Assembly (NCBI RefSeq): GCF_021130785.1
Contig: NW_025777493.1
Location: forward strand, 26,809-90,808
Origin: Homalodisca vitripennis
Lineage: Eukaryota > Arthropoda > Insecta > Hemiptera > Cicadellidae
Direction: 5' to 3'
DNA: 64,000 nucleotides
The notes under the pieces: model-generated
Seen by the model: the letters and a program-made list of their open reading frames with translations, nothing else
Databases searched by the model: none
Told to the model about the DNA's origin: nothing
Position numbers and translations under genes: made by a program
In this document: positions 23,340 through 33,842 of the stretch, piece by piece
Position numbering within the stretch: position 1 is the first letter of the stretch
Layout: each line of letters starts with the position of its first letter

Positions 23340-24295
23340 TATTTTCATTGTAAATATGGTTGGGCAAGTTATTGTAAAGAGTAGGCACAATAAATTCCAC
23401 CAGTCTTTTCCCAAAATCCGTTCTTATGTAAGGAAAAAATTGTTTTTTTATGTTTCTTAAAAGCTGCAGATGCAGTATTAGAGTTTTCCATCATGTACTT
23501 GTCATAACCAAAGTAGTTCACGTATATCTTATATTTATAAAAATTTTGTAGGGTTAATGTATTCGCCCTTCGTAGGTTGCTAATCATCATCTGGACTGCG
23601 TGTAAACATCACCTGTAGACTCCTGTTTCGAAGTTGGCAAATTTAATTCTAATAGCGATACGCTGCTGACCCAAACAGTTGTATTCCATATCTAATAATT
23701 GACTCAATTAATGCTTTATATATGGATATTTTACATTATAAATTGATGGTATTTTTCAATATATAAAACGCAGCCATATATAAGAACATTTTCTTTTGAG
23801 TTTTTTTAGTATGTTTTTTCCAAGTAAGACCACTGTCAATTATTATTCCTAAATAACTGCAATGTTCTACCAGTTCTATTTCTTTGCAACTGCATACTAT
23901 TACTGTTCCATTTGTATAGTTTCTAAAATTTGGACAGGAGCACTTTTAATATTTTATTACTGGATTTCTTGCTACACTTTTATTCCTCAGCAAGCAATGA
24001 TGACTTGCTACTAGTAGTAGATCATAAGCATAGGCCCATAATTTTACATGTTTTAAAGTTCCAAACACTTTATTGAGGTAAATATTAAAAAGTAATGGCC
24101 CAATATTGCCACCTCGAGGCACCCCACAAGTATTTGTTTTGTAAGTGCTAAATATGTAAAATTTTAACTGTAAATATCCGATTTTTCAAATAGGACTTCA
24201 ACCATTGCAGCTACAGACCAACCACCCCAATGCCTTTCAGTAACTCAGCCATTTTGCAATAATCAATTGTGTAAAAATGCCTTTGACAAGTCAAC
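23340..24295 (-). pseudogene. Older non-LTR element A, RT second half and C-terminal domain
   Basis: On the minus strand this reads on from IVDLSKAF (24290) through TCGVPRGGNIGPLLFNIYLN to LWAYAYDLLLVASHHC. The catalytic YADD box has become AYAYD, so the first Asp of the pair is lost. The C-terminal region follows (for example ISNLRRANTLTLQNFYKYKI at 23590-23530). The N-terminal half of the same RT lies at 28515-29250, separated by the inserted element 24296-28514. Confidence 0.7.
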
Positions 24296-24326
24296 AATAG
24301 AATAGAATAGAATAGAATAGAATTTA
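24296..24326 (-). repeat. (TTCTA)n tail of element B
   Basis: Five AATAG repeats on the plus strand (TTCTA on the minus) mark the 3' end of element B. They directly adjoin TGTTGACTTGTC of the target gene. Confidence 0.85.
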
Positions 24327-25560
24327 TTTTTGAAAATATTACAATAGCACATTATATACATTGGTATACACAATGTAATACATCAATAAAGTAAGTAAAC
24401 AACCAAAATGCATACACAATGTACAAACCTAATGAGCAAACTTAAATAAAAATGTAACATTCTTGTAAATAAAATTAAAACAAAAACACTCGTAAATTAA
24501 AAGAAATATTTTCAAAAAATAACTAGGGCCTCTAGAGGCAAGTGCCTGTGGAGAGGTTCCTTTTATTACAAAAATATTTTTTTTAGCTCAAAGAAAATTT
24601 CAATAAAACTTTGATTTTTTTTATAAGCTCCTAAAAAAAATTTATTAAAAGTGTGCTGCTGCAGTTACAAAAGCAAATGAAAATCCACTTAAATAAATTC
24701 AAACTAAAATTTACTGTTACTTTCTTTAATTAACTAGGAATCTATGCAGAGAAGAAAATCTAATTTATCAAAACCCAATAACCACTTCTTTAATGTTTTT
24801 GAAAATAACTTTATATTCTCACAACTAATAATTGAAGAAATTTTACTAAACATTTTAGGTCCCAAAAAACAATAACTATTTGAAAAAAAAATGCTAGGTT
24901 AGGCTTTGGAACTGGTATTGGTTCTTGCTTTCTTAATTTGTTTTTGTAATTATTTTTTAATTCTGGTAAATTGCCACTTATGACATAAAATATTTTTAAA
25001 ACTTTATAAACAAACATATATTTAAGGGGAAGAATATTTAAATCAACAAAAAGAGGAAAAGATTCTCCATTCTTCGTTTTCGTTTAATCAACCTTAATGA
25101 ATTTCTTTTGTTGAGTTTAGAAGTGGCTTTAGATTTGTTTCATAGGCTCTCCACCCCAACAAAATATTCCATAGTCAAGCCTACTATTGACCAAAGAGAA
25201 GTTACAGCATTCTTAACACTTCTTCAGTGCAAATGTATTGTAAAAAATAAAAAATCTTAAAATATTGTTTAGTTTGCGTTTTAAAATTTCAATATGTTGT
25301 TCTTCCAGTTGATTTCTCTATCTAGCATGACTCCTAAAATATTTTTAAATTTTCGCACTGGGATACTACAGCACAGTTCTGTTGGCACTGACTGTTACTA
25401 CACAAAACAATTGACACATCGATACAAAATTGAATTACTAAAAATTTGCTGATCTGTTTTTAAACTAAAATTGATGTACTTAGTTTTTCTCTGGGCTTAA
25501 TAACATGTTATTTTTTGAAAACCACCACTGCAGTGCTTTAAGGTCTGAATTCATCTCTTG
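24327..25560 (-). pseudogene. Element B: ORF2 C-terminal region and 3' UTR
   Basis: The minus-strand frame at 24811-25017 and short pieces upstream (for example the LLGWRAY-like 'W..E.L' block near 25150-25170) belong to the C-terminal region. Below about 24800 the sequence is non-coding and AT-rich, as a 3' UTR would be. Many stops. Confidence 0.5.
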
Positions 25561-26560
25561 CTCTATATCATCCCAATTATTTTTTACATACGATAAAGGT
25601 GTATCGTCTGCAAAAGATGTAATATTTCCATTTAAATTTGAATCACAAAGATCATTTATGTAGATTATAAAAAGTACTGGGCCTAAAACTGACCCTTGAG
25701 GTACGCCACATTGTATAAACCCGAAGTCACTAAAAGAATTATTAATTTTGACGCATTGTTTTCTTTTTGTTTAAATAGCTAACAAACCAAGAATAAATAT
25801 TCCCCCGAATACCACATCCGTATAACTTTTGTAAGAGAATTGTGTGATCTACAGTATCAAACGCTTTTTTAATATCTAAAAATAAAACCACTAACTTTCT
25901 GCCACTGAAATTTATTCCTGTATACACATTATCTATGAAGCTTTTTAATGCTGCTTCAGTATTTAAACCTTTCCTAAAACCAAATTGATTGTTGCTGAAA
26001 AAATTAGTTTTTTCTAGAAATTTAATTAGCTTTTTCTTCATTAACTTTTCAAACACTTTAGCAAAGGTAGAAAGTAAAGAGATTGGTCTGTAGTTATTAC
26101 AGTCGGTAATTAGGCCACTCTTATGTAAAGGGAATCACTACAGCTGTGTTTTTAAAATTTCTGGAAAATACCTTTTTCAAAACTTAAATTTACTAAATAC
26201 AATAAAACGTTTACTAATTTTTGGGTATATTAACTTAATTAAAAAAGAATTGATGTTATCTATTCCTGGTGAAGTACTGTTTTTTTAAATCTTTTATTAC
26301 TGCACTTAAATCTTCAACAAAGACCATGCCCATAAACATAGAGTTGAAAGAGTAATTTTGCTTCAAAACAATTTCTATAGCATAAAGAGTCGAAATTTGC
26401 AGGTTTGACTCTCTGTATATTTTAATTGATTTACTATAGATAGAAAGAATGTATTAAAACTCATTACAAATAACTTTAGAATCATGTACTAAATTACCAT
26501 TTATATTTAGAGTTTGTATGGGAGTTCTTTTAGCCTTCTGTCCTGTCACCTCATTTAAAG
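25561..26560 (-). pseudogene. Element B: reverse transcriptase
   Basis: The 25742-26056 frame carries FEKLMKKKLIKFLEKTNFFS, NNQFGFRKGLNTEAALKSFI and LVVLFLDIKKAFDTVDHTIL. Continuing below, in another frame, are QCGVPQGSVLGPVLFIIYIN and ITSFADDTPLSYV (about 25600), the full GVPQGS and FADD catalytic blocks. Upstream (26060-26560) the fingers segment is present in broken frames. It is the best-conserved palm in the left half of the window. Confidence 0.8.
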
Positions 26561-26869
26561 CTTTCCATGTAGCTTTGGAAATTACCACTGCATTTCCTAA
26601 AAATATTTTCGTAATAATAATTTTTTATAATTCTTTATTTCCATTTGTAATTTATTTCTGTATTTTTTGATATGTAATTTCAGTTTTCATTATTTGGATG
26701 ATTCTTTACTAATTGATACAGTTTGTTTTTATGTATGATTTTTCTGCAAATGTAGTCGTTCATCCATGGTTTAATTTTAGAATAAATTTTACGATTTTCG
26801 GACGTTTGGATTTTACTTTCTGAAATTGATCTTTGAATAATATTATGAAACGTCTCTCAAAAAGCGGTC

Positions 26870-27820
26870 GATGGGTTTTGGTCATTATAAACCTCCGCCC
26901 AGTCGAGTGAATCGAGCCCGCGCTAGCAGATTGTCATAGTCTAAGCGGTATGCCGGTGGGGAAGGATTGGCAGAATCAGCTGTTCCATGACTGTCCTCTG
27001 CTCCCTCACGCACACGCATGTTCTCAATAATTAACCTGTGATCCGTTATGTTGGCGTCTATAACCTCAACGTGAGGTAGCGTTCTGTCTTTGTTTGCTAG
27101 CCTTGCATAAACATGATCTATACAAGAAGAAGAGTCAGGTGTTTGCTCTAGTTGGCTCGTTTAACAAACACTCGAATCCGTTTGAGGAAAAGAATTGAAT
27201 TATATTGATCTACAGCAGTATTAATTTCAAGCAAATTCAAGTTGACGTCTCCGATAAAAAGGAAATTCTTTTTTGCATTAAAATTATTACTACTGTAAAA
27301 ATGAGTATTTAATTCGTTCAAGAAACATTGTTTACTAAAACTATGTAACCTGTAAATGGCATACAAACAAAACGTCAAAGATTTAAAACTTAAAATCCAA
27401 TGCTAATATATCGGCTGATTGAAGGTTAATTGGTTCACAGGAAATTATTTCTATATTCGACTTTACGAATATTGCAACCCCGCCTGCCCTTTGATTGTCA
27501 TTGAATTTTGCAAAGGTTATGTAGTTTGGTATATAGTAATAATTAAGCTCGTTTTTGTCATTTATCCATATTTCTGACAGTATAATTATTTCAGGAAATA
27601 AATCCCTACTGTTTAATTCTGCAATAAAAAAAATCAAAGTTTGGATCTCATACTACGTATATTTTGATTGTAGTATTACTAAATTGAATATTTTATCCTC
27701 GTTAGTCAATATTCAAATTTGGAAAAAAAATATATATGTATACTGCCTAAAAGGATTAATACTTGTATTGTTGAAATATAATTTAGTAGCAAATTGTTAA
27801 TATTACCTAATATGAAGAAT
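26870..27820 (-). pseudogene. Element B: AP-like endonuclease
   Basis: From high to low coordinates: FPEIIILSEIWIND and RAGGVAIFVKSNIEII (27637-27383), then FLIGDVN-type FLFIGDVNLNLLEINTAVDQ (27378-27148), then SSCIDHVYARLANKDRTLPH and ITDHRLII (about 27140-27020). These are the E, GD.N and SDH/TDH-type blocks of EEP endonucleases, so nearly the whole domain is represented. Two frameshifts at about 27380 and 27150 break it. Confidence 0.8.
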
Positions 27821-27959
27821 TTTAAATTAAATTATACGCCATCATAACCATTTTAAATCGTAAAAAAAAAAACAAAAAAAACAAAACCAAAAGTAACAAA
27901 AGTGAACTTGCACATACATTGTTTACAGTTCATTGAAGGTCTTCTTGGCTGGTGATGAC

Positions 27960-28450
27960 TTTTTATAGGCGAGTTCTCTTCCTTCCTGAGAAAGATTTTT
28001 CCCGTTCCTTACCCACAGGAACTTGAAGTCCTTCTCCTTCTGGACCCTTCTCGCCATGGCGTACAACCTCCGTCGGGCAGGGGACAGGGGACTCGTTCAC
28101 GTAAATCGGCCGATCGTCGCTCCTTCCGATGTGTCTGGTTGACAAGTCCTCTTCACGCGCCTCTTCTTCAGGAGTTCCTCCTTGTCAAACCTCCGCACAA
28201 ATTTTACAATGATTCCCGGTGGGTTGTCTCCGGTTTGCCTCCCAAGCCTGTGGCAAGCGTCCACCATAGCGTCCGAGATCTGCACGTCCAGAGCCTTGCC
28301 GACTTCCTTGACAATCCCTAGGACATCTTCCGCAGGAGTTACAGGGATGCCTTGGATCTCCAGACAGTTACATCTGGAGTATTGCTCCATGTCCTCCACT
28401 CGCATTTCCAACTCGTTCACCTTCTTTTTTAGCCGATTATTTTCTGTCAC
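27960..28450 (-). pseudogene. Element B: ORF1 with coiled coil and RRM-like region
   Basis: 28450-28097 starts MTENNRLKKKVNELEMRVED, a short coiled coil. QYSRCNCLEIQGIPV, ISDAMVDACHRLGRQTGDNP and PPGIIVKFVRRFDKEELLKK follow, a layout common in insect CR1/Jockey ORF1 (and in 'transposase 22'-like L1 ORF1). A frameshift near 28140 continues to 27963 with the STRHIGRSDDRPIYVNESPV segment and a basic end (DFKFLWVRNGKIFLRKE in a third frame). An RNA-binding chaperone role is inferred from the family. The 5' end is truncated. Confidence 0.75.
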
Positions 28451-28514
28451 CAGAGTTTCTATTAGTTTATTTTATCTCTCATTTATTGTCATTTCTGGGC
28501 TTTAAGAGCTTTTG

Positions 28515-29250
28515 TATTTATATTATGTAACAAATAGGCACAGTACGTGACATCCTTTATACAAGTATAGTTGTTTATATGTACCAAATACATGTAAGAG
28601 ATCTTCCGCTCCTTTACCTTTTTGAAATGCAAATTGGTTTTTATTGATTAAACTACATTCATTAAGATATTTATTTAATTTACCGACAATAAACTTCTCA
28701 GTTATTTTTCTATGCATGAAAACAAGGCAAACGGTCGGTAATTAATATAGGCCTCTCTGGGCCCCTTTTTGTGTATTGGTCTAACTATGGAAGTTTTTAA
28801 ATTGTCTGGAAATACCCCCGTCGAAATCGCTATATTAATAGCTTTGGATAGAGCAGGAGCCAAGGATGCAGATATACTTTTCAGATCTTTATACCAAATC
28901 CCGTCTGTTCCAGGAGCTTTGTGCTCATTACAGTTATCAATAATACGTTTAATCTAGTTTGCGGATGCCTTAGGTATAAAGAAACTATGTTTTGTATTGT
29001 TGCACGTACCAGTAAATTCGTTATTAGCACAGTGATGCTAAAATTCACCCCTATGTAAAACTGATAGGCAAATACATTTGTTATATTTTGTACATAGTCT
29101 GTTATGGAACCTATTATTTGGTTATCGGAATTTTTATCTTTCGATCTACCCAATAGTTTATTTACTCCATTCCATAGTTTCGTAGGGTCACTTTTAGTGT
29201 TCTGAAAATAATGTTTATAGTACTAATTGTTTCTTTTTGAAATTTAAATT
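28515..29250 (-). pseudogene. Older non-LTR element A, RT first half
   Basis: 28717-28523 reads HRKITEKFIVGKLNKYLNEC and NQFAFQKGKGAEDLLHVF, the fingers block just before the palm, then VLCLF where element B interrupts it. Further upstream (29153-28881) is GRSKDKNSDNQIIG, the pre-RT segment. The match in orientation, and the continuation at 24295 after removing element B, indicate one original gene. Confidence 0.7.

Positions 29251-29253
<3 letters not shown>

Positions 29254-29321
<68 letters not shown>
29254..29321. repeat. TA microsatellite
   Basis: About 34 TA units directly upstream of the mariner-like element. This is a plausible landing site, since such elements target TA. Confidence 0.95.
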
Positions 29322-29324
<3 letters not shown>

Positions 29325-29342
29325 GATTATTAGACTATTATA

Positions 29343-29968
29343 CAGGGTCATCGAAAAATAATGCCTAGATTTTAAATAACTGTCATAAAAAAAGTATTAA
29401 AGGTAATTTAAAGGTTGTAGTCTTAAAATGTGCGGAAAGAAATAATTTTTTTTCATACCTTAGTATGTTTCAATGTGAGCACCGTTCGTTGCCCTGCAGA
29501 TATCAAGTCTGTAGTCAACTTCCTGCCACGTGCGTCCAATCATATCTGGCGTAACAGTTAAGATTGCGGAAGAAATTCGCTCCCGAAGATGGTCCAAATC
29601 CCGAATATTTTCTGCGTAAACTATATTTTTTATGTACCCCCAGAAAAAGAAATCCAAAGGGGTAAGATCAGGACTTCTAGGAGGCCATGAAATGGGGGCT
29701 GCTCTACCAATCCAACCGTTTGGGAAGCGTGCGTTTAGTGCAGCGCGTACCTCGCGATGGGAGTGAGGTGGAGCCCCATCTTGCATAAAAATGATTCGCT
29801 GTCCAGTCTGTTGTTCGATATCGTCTAATTGGGGGAACACAAACAGTTCAAGCATGTCCAGGTAAACTAGGCCTGTAATGGTTTTTTTCTACAAAAAAGA
29901 AAGGTTAACATGAAAGGTTTTGATGATATAATTTTATTAAATCTAGGCATTATTTTTCGATGACACTG
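29343..29968 (-). mobile_element. Tc1/mariner-type element, internally deleted, with TIRs and TA duplication
   Basis: CAGGGTCATCGAAAAATAAT at 29343 is matched, with one mismatch in the first 30 bases, by the inverted copy ending at 29968. TA flanks both ends (29341-29342 and 29969-29970). At 626 bp it is about half the length of an autonomous element, and only the C-terminal part of the transposase is left. The near-identical TIRs suggest recent mobility, driven in trans. Confidence 0.9.
29460..29855 (-). pseudogene. Tc1/mariner transposase, C-terminal 131 residues (DD41D-like)
   Basis: Open without stops: FMQDGAPPH carries the second catalytic Asp, then WPPRSPDLTPLDFFFWG carries the third. 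Counting gives 41 residues between the Asp of QDGAPPH and the Asp of PLDFF, a DD41D spacing known in some Tc1/mariner groups (rosa/visitor-like). The N-terminal HTH DNA-binding region and first Asp are gone, so it cannot act alone. The stop is near the left TIR (AHIETY). Confidence 0.85.
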
Positions 29969-29970
29969 TA

Positions 29971-30750
29971 TATATCCTTTAATATTTCGGCTATGCTGTT
30001 TTCAAAAAGGTATAATAAAAAATAAAACAACACAGCAAACAAAATTTACAAAAGTCTACAAAAGTATACTTTTGTATATATATATGTATACAAATATGTA
30101 TCCTTGTATATAGTATTTGTTATAGCCACATCATTTTTAACTCTACAGAAACTTACGTTTATTGGGTGCAAGTTATATTACCAAAATAATGCATGCATAC
30201 ACTACAGTAAATGCTATAAAACTCTTATAAATTAGGCAATACATTTCAGACTTTTTTTGATCTTTGCTACAAACATTTAATATCTTAACGACTCATTGAG
30301 GGTGTTTAGGGCCCTTTCAAAAAATCTATAGGCTTTGTGAAGTTTTGGTATTTGACGATAAATGGTTAAATAATTGAAATCAGTAAAGTCTTCAAAATCA
30401 GCCAAGAAAACTTTTCAGGAACCATACGTTCATTTTTTACATTCATTCATTGTTGTTTATGATATAACATGAGTGACTAAAAGTTTTTAAATTTTTTTTT
30501 TAAATTGTGAAATACGAAATTCACGTGTGGTAGACTATTAAAGATGGAAATGTCAGCTATCATATATTTAAGAGTATTCTCCACAACCATCTATCTCTAG
30601 GTCCCAGGTCTATTCTGGAGGACTAACGCCCGAACATGATCGCCCGGATGCTGAACTCCAAAAAATAATTCCACTTGTTAACAAGGACTGAAAATTACAG
30701 TAATACGCAAGTTTAAACACTTCTCGGGAATAGAAACCGCACACCTTTGT
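29971..30750. other. AT-rich sequence without a recognised gene
   Basis: Contains AT-rich low complexity at 30050-30110 (ACAAAAGTATACTTTTGTAT is palindromic) and a T-run near 30490. No coding signal. Confidence 0.5.
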
Positions 30751-30995
30751 GCATAAATCAAATCAAATCAAATCAGATTTTTACTGCCGGAACATTATAC
30801 AACGCATGGCAAATGTCACATTTTTGCTTTTTACTTGCTAAAATTTTTGTCAAAACACACCACAATAAATCTCATTCAAACATACAATTTTGTAAACGTA
30901 CCTACATCCATTCATTCACCAATTATTCCCACTTCCAGCGACGAATTTTGTCAGTCTTTTTAATTGGTGGTCTCCCAATCATAAGCAAAAAACTC

Positions 30996-31615
30996 TTATA
31001 AAATGTTTTGTGACACTAAAAAGCGTTTCAAACGAGTTTTTAACACTTTGAGCGTTGGAGTGTTTTTAATTGAATCTGGTATCTTATTGACGAAATGAAC
31101 ACCTGCCTGTGAAGACAAGCGTTCAAAAACCACCGTTCTGTATCTACCAGTTCGGTAGTTATCTCTGCCTCTGGTCTCATACACATGTACGTCTCGGCCA
31201 TTCGTCATGGCACATTTAGACACACAAAACAGAGTTGTTTCCAAGATGTAGAGACTCGGCAGCGTCAATAGTTGCAAATTTCTGAAGGCTTCCTTGCACG
31301 ACTCTCTAAATTTCAGCTTAGCGATAATGCGGATTGCTTGTTTTTGCAGCTTGAACACTCTCAGGAATTGATTGTACAAGCTCCCCACAACACCAACCCG
31401 TAAGTGAGGTGGGGGTAAATCAAGCCATCATCAAAACCTGACTCGGGCAGTATTTGGCTAGAGACCACAAAACATAAATGCCTCAGGCCAATTTGGAGCA
31501 AACGTGGTCGATGTGATCGTTCCAAGTCAACCCTCGATCTAGGTATATTCCCAGGAATTCGAACAATATACTTCTTCCAGCATAGTGTCAGCCAATATAA
31601 CGGCTGGCTCTTCAT
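30996..31615 (-). pseudogene. Non-LTR ORF2 C-terminal domain (TRGRD-type)
   Basis: 31388-30996 reads FKLQKQAIRIIAKLKFRESC, then NGRDVHVYETRGRDNYRTGR and YRTVVFERLSSQAGVHFVNK, ending KTRLKRFLVSQNIL. This 'QK.AIR.I...DVH.Y.TRGRD...HRT...E.L.SQ.GV' layout is the C-terminal domain of this retroelement family. It is also the apparent source of the 97-bp satellite at 33.8-35.0 kb. A frameshift at about 31370 separates it from the 31361-31615 segment (IYPHLTYGLVLWG). Confidence 0.8.
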
Positions 31616-31625
31616 GACTATCTAC

Positions 31626-32350
31626 TTATAGTAAAGCAAAATTTATAAAATTGGATTTTGCAGAATTTGTTATAAGATTGAGGCTGTTAAAATTTGAGGC
31701 GCAGTTGTTAATTTCAACAAAACTCTGCTGTTCCAGAATCAATTTTGATTTGCTAGTGAAACAGAGAGTCGTGTCATCAGCATACTGCACTAGTCTTCCG
31801 TGCAGAAGTGATGAACCTACATCATTGACATAGATCAGGAAGAGAATTCTACTGAGAATTGAGCCCTGTGGGACACCATAACTCAGGTGAATTGGTTCAG
31901 ATAATTTGTTTGAGATCTGGACAATTTGACTTCTGTGGCTTAGAAATGATCTGAGCCACTGGAGAGGCACGCCTCGTATGCCATGGGATTCAAGTTTGTC
32001 AAGCATTGTAACATGGTCAACACAGTCGAACGCTTTCGATAAGTCCAGGAACACACTCAATGTGTGACATACCATGTCGACAAGATTTACAACAGCGTCT
32101 ATTGTCGACTTGCCCTTCCTGAAGCCAAACTGGTCTTCAGATAGCTAGTTGTGCTTATTCAAAAATTGAAGCATTCGTTTTAAGAAAAGCTTTTCGAATA
32201 TTTTGCTCAATACTGGCAAAATTGAGACAGGCCGGTAATTTTGTGGGGATTGGGGATCGTCTTTCTTGAAAATAGGGGTTACTCTAGTGGTTTTGAGGAA
32301 TGAGGGAAAACTCCTTGTTCAAAAGAGAAATTGAATTTAGTAAAACCCAA
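31626..32350 (-). pseudogene. Reverse transcriptase palm of the same element
   Basis: The 32075-31626 frame has SVFLDLSKAFDCVDHVTMLD, LSYGVPQGSILSRILFLIYV and LVQYADDTTLCFTSKSK. All three catalytic Asp positions and the GVPQGS block are intact over 149 residues. Upstream, to about 32290, are the fingers blocks in other frames (FGFRKGKSTIDAVVN-like, near 32130-32090). Confidence 0.85.
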
Positions 32351-32357
32351 TTGACCA

Positions 32358-32830
32358 TTAACCCAATTTAGTAAATTGGGTTAATGGTCTCACAATATGC
32401 TTTGAACATTTTTTTATGAGCCACGTTGACATTGAATTTAAATCAGCTGTTTTTTTGGCTAGGAGCTGCTGAATTATTTTTTCAAGCTCTTCCTCAACGA
32501 CAGGTGCTAGTGCCAGGGAGGCTACTGGACTCTGCCTTCGTCTTGGGATTCCTTGTTGGGGGCGTTGGGCAAGGGCCTTGCTCACAAGCAACAGATCCGA
32601 AGAATCTTTTAAGCCTATTTACAACCTCCACCGCGTCCTCCACAAGTCTATCACCACTTTTTAATTTGATTTGTTTGTTGCATTAATTTTTTTATTGTTG
32701 ATGATGTCCCATGCAGTTTTAGAAATATTTTTGGAAGATATAATTGCTTTGGAAACATCACTAAATAGATATGAGATAACTGAATATGAAGACCAGGAAG
32801 TTTAAGAAAAGGTAGCTTTCAAATTCTAGT
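32358..32830 (-). pseudogene. Pre-RT segment of the same element
   Basis: 32591-32358 contains EEELEKIIQQLLAKKTADLN and STWLIKKCSKHIVRPLTQ, the 'KS.G.D.I....LK' region that precedes RT block 1. Above 32600 only short broken pieces remain, and the 5' boundary is not sharply visible. Confidence 0.6.
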
Positions 32831-32919
32831 TCACAATATCCATTTAAAAATTAATATTTAGCTTAAAAGATGTACAGAACGTAACAGTTTTGTCTTTAAG
32901 ATATTCAGATACAACTTAT

Positions 32920-33240
32920 TTTATTCCAACCATTCCAACATAACAAATAGTAGCAATCTACGGGTTGTGTAGTCCGCAAATAAATAATGGAAGATCACAA
33001 CACCAAATCCCGTGCCACTATAGGTCGTACCCCAACCGTCTTCTGTCCTGCTTTCGGGTGACGTGTGGGCGCAGAGTTGAGACGCCCTGTGGAGCGCCCG
33101 CATAATGTGGCTGGCAACATGTAGAACAATGCTGCATGCAATTGCTGACTTAAACTGTAGGCGTCTATGGATATTTGCGAAACGGTGGTATTCGTAATAT
33201 TAGTTAAAATTTGTGAGAACAGAGTTTTCAAGTTTTAAAC
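32920..33240. other. GC-richer segment of unknown origin
   Basis: It includes GTCGTACCCCAACCGTCTTC, GGGTGACGTGTGGGCGCAGA and ACGCCCTGTGGAGCGCCCGC, unlike its AT-rich flanks. Two overlapping minus-strand frames of 60 and 78 residues show no family resemblance. It could be a SINE or a leftover of another element. Confidence 0.35.
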
Positions 33241-33842
33241 TACTAAAAAGAGGTACCACGTCACGACAAAAATCAGTTACAGGCCGTTGTATAATTTAAA
33301 CTATCTCGCTGAATAACAACAGAATTGATATTTAAACTAATTTGACCAAAATAATAGAGCGATAAATTAAAACTATTTTTTTATGTATTGAACTATTATA
33401 TTATTTTTGTCTATAATATAATACATTGAAAAGTAAAATTTAGTGCATAAAAAAGGATACATTATTTTCTACAAATAAATAAAAATAAAATATTTTTTTG
33501 TTCGAAACGAGTATTACGAAATTTTAATATTAGCTACTATCATTTTTCAACGTATTGTAAGATTATACAAGTTTTACTCACCCAATTTCTACCCGAAGCT
33601 CACAATGTTTTAATATCCTGCACCAGGAGGATAATCCTTGCTACGGAAATTACAGTTTGCCTTAAACACTTTACTATTAGTATGATACAATACATGGCTA
33701 TATAATGTACAGAATATCCCACTATAGGTTTAAAAATTTGATTTTATATTACTTGCCTATTTATGCACCAACAATTTTCAACCTCATCACAATTATTAAA
33801 GTAGGTTTTTAAAAATATTCTGTAAACATGTATAACATATGC

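Larger units (their letters stand above)
24296..28514 (-). mobile_element. Younger CR1/Jockey-like element B inserted into element A
   Basis: Minus-strand order from 28514 down: ORF1 fragment, spacer, endonuclease, RT, C-terminal region, 3' UTR, and a (TTCTA)n tail at 24296-24325. At the two ends the interrupted RT gene reads VLCLFVT... (28530) and [L]FVDLSKAF (24290). The shared bases CTATT(T)GTT at both junctions are the probable target duplication. The FADD box is intact, though frames are broken. Confidence 0.8.
30757..32850 (-). mobile_element. CR1/Jockey-like non-LTR element, 5'-truncated, with TTTGA tail
   Basis: The minus strand reads RT to C-terminal domain from about 32830 to 31000, then a short 3' UTR and a tail of four TTTGA repeats at about 30757-30777 (ATCAAATCAAATCAAATC on plus). 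The endonuclease is absent (5' truncation). Its C-terminal domain belongs to the same group as that at 48.8-49.3 kb (shared TRGRD and S.QAGV blocks). Confidence 0.8.

Noticed and set aside
28139..28505. Plus-strand frames of 60 and 107 codons
   Set aside because: They are antisense shadows of the element B ORF1.
32921..33231. Possible host exon in the GC-richer segment
   Set aside because: No splice sites or homologous features seen; listed only as unknown segment.
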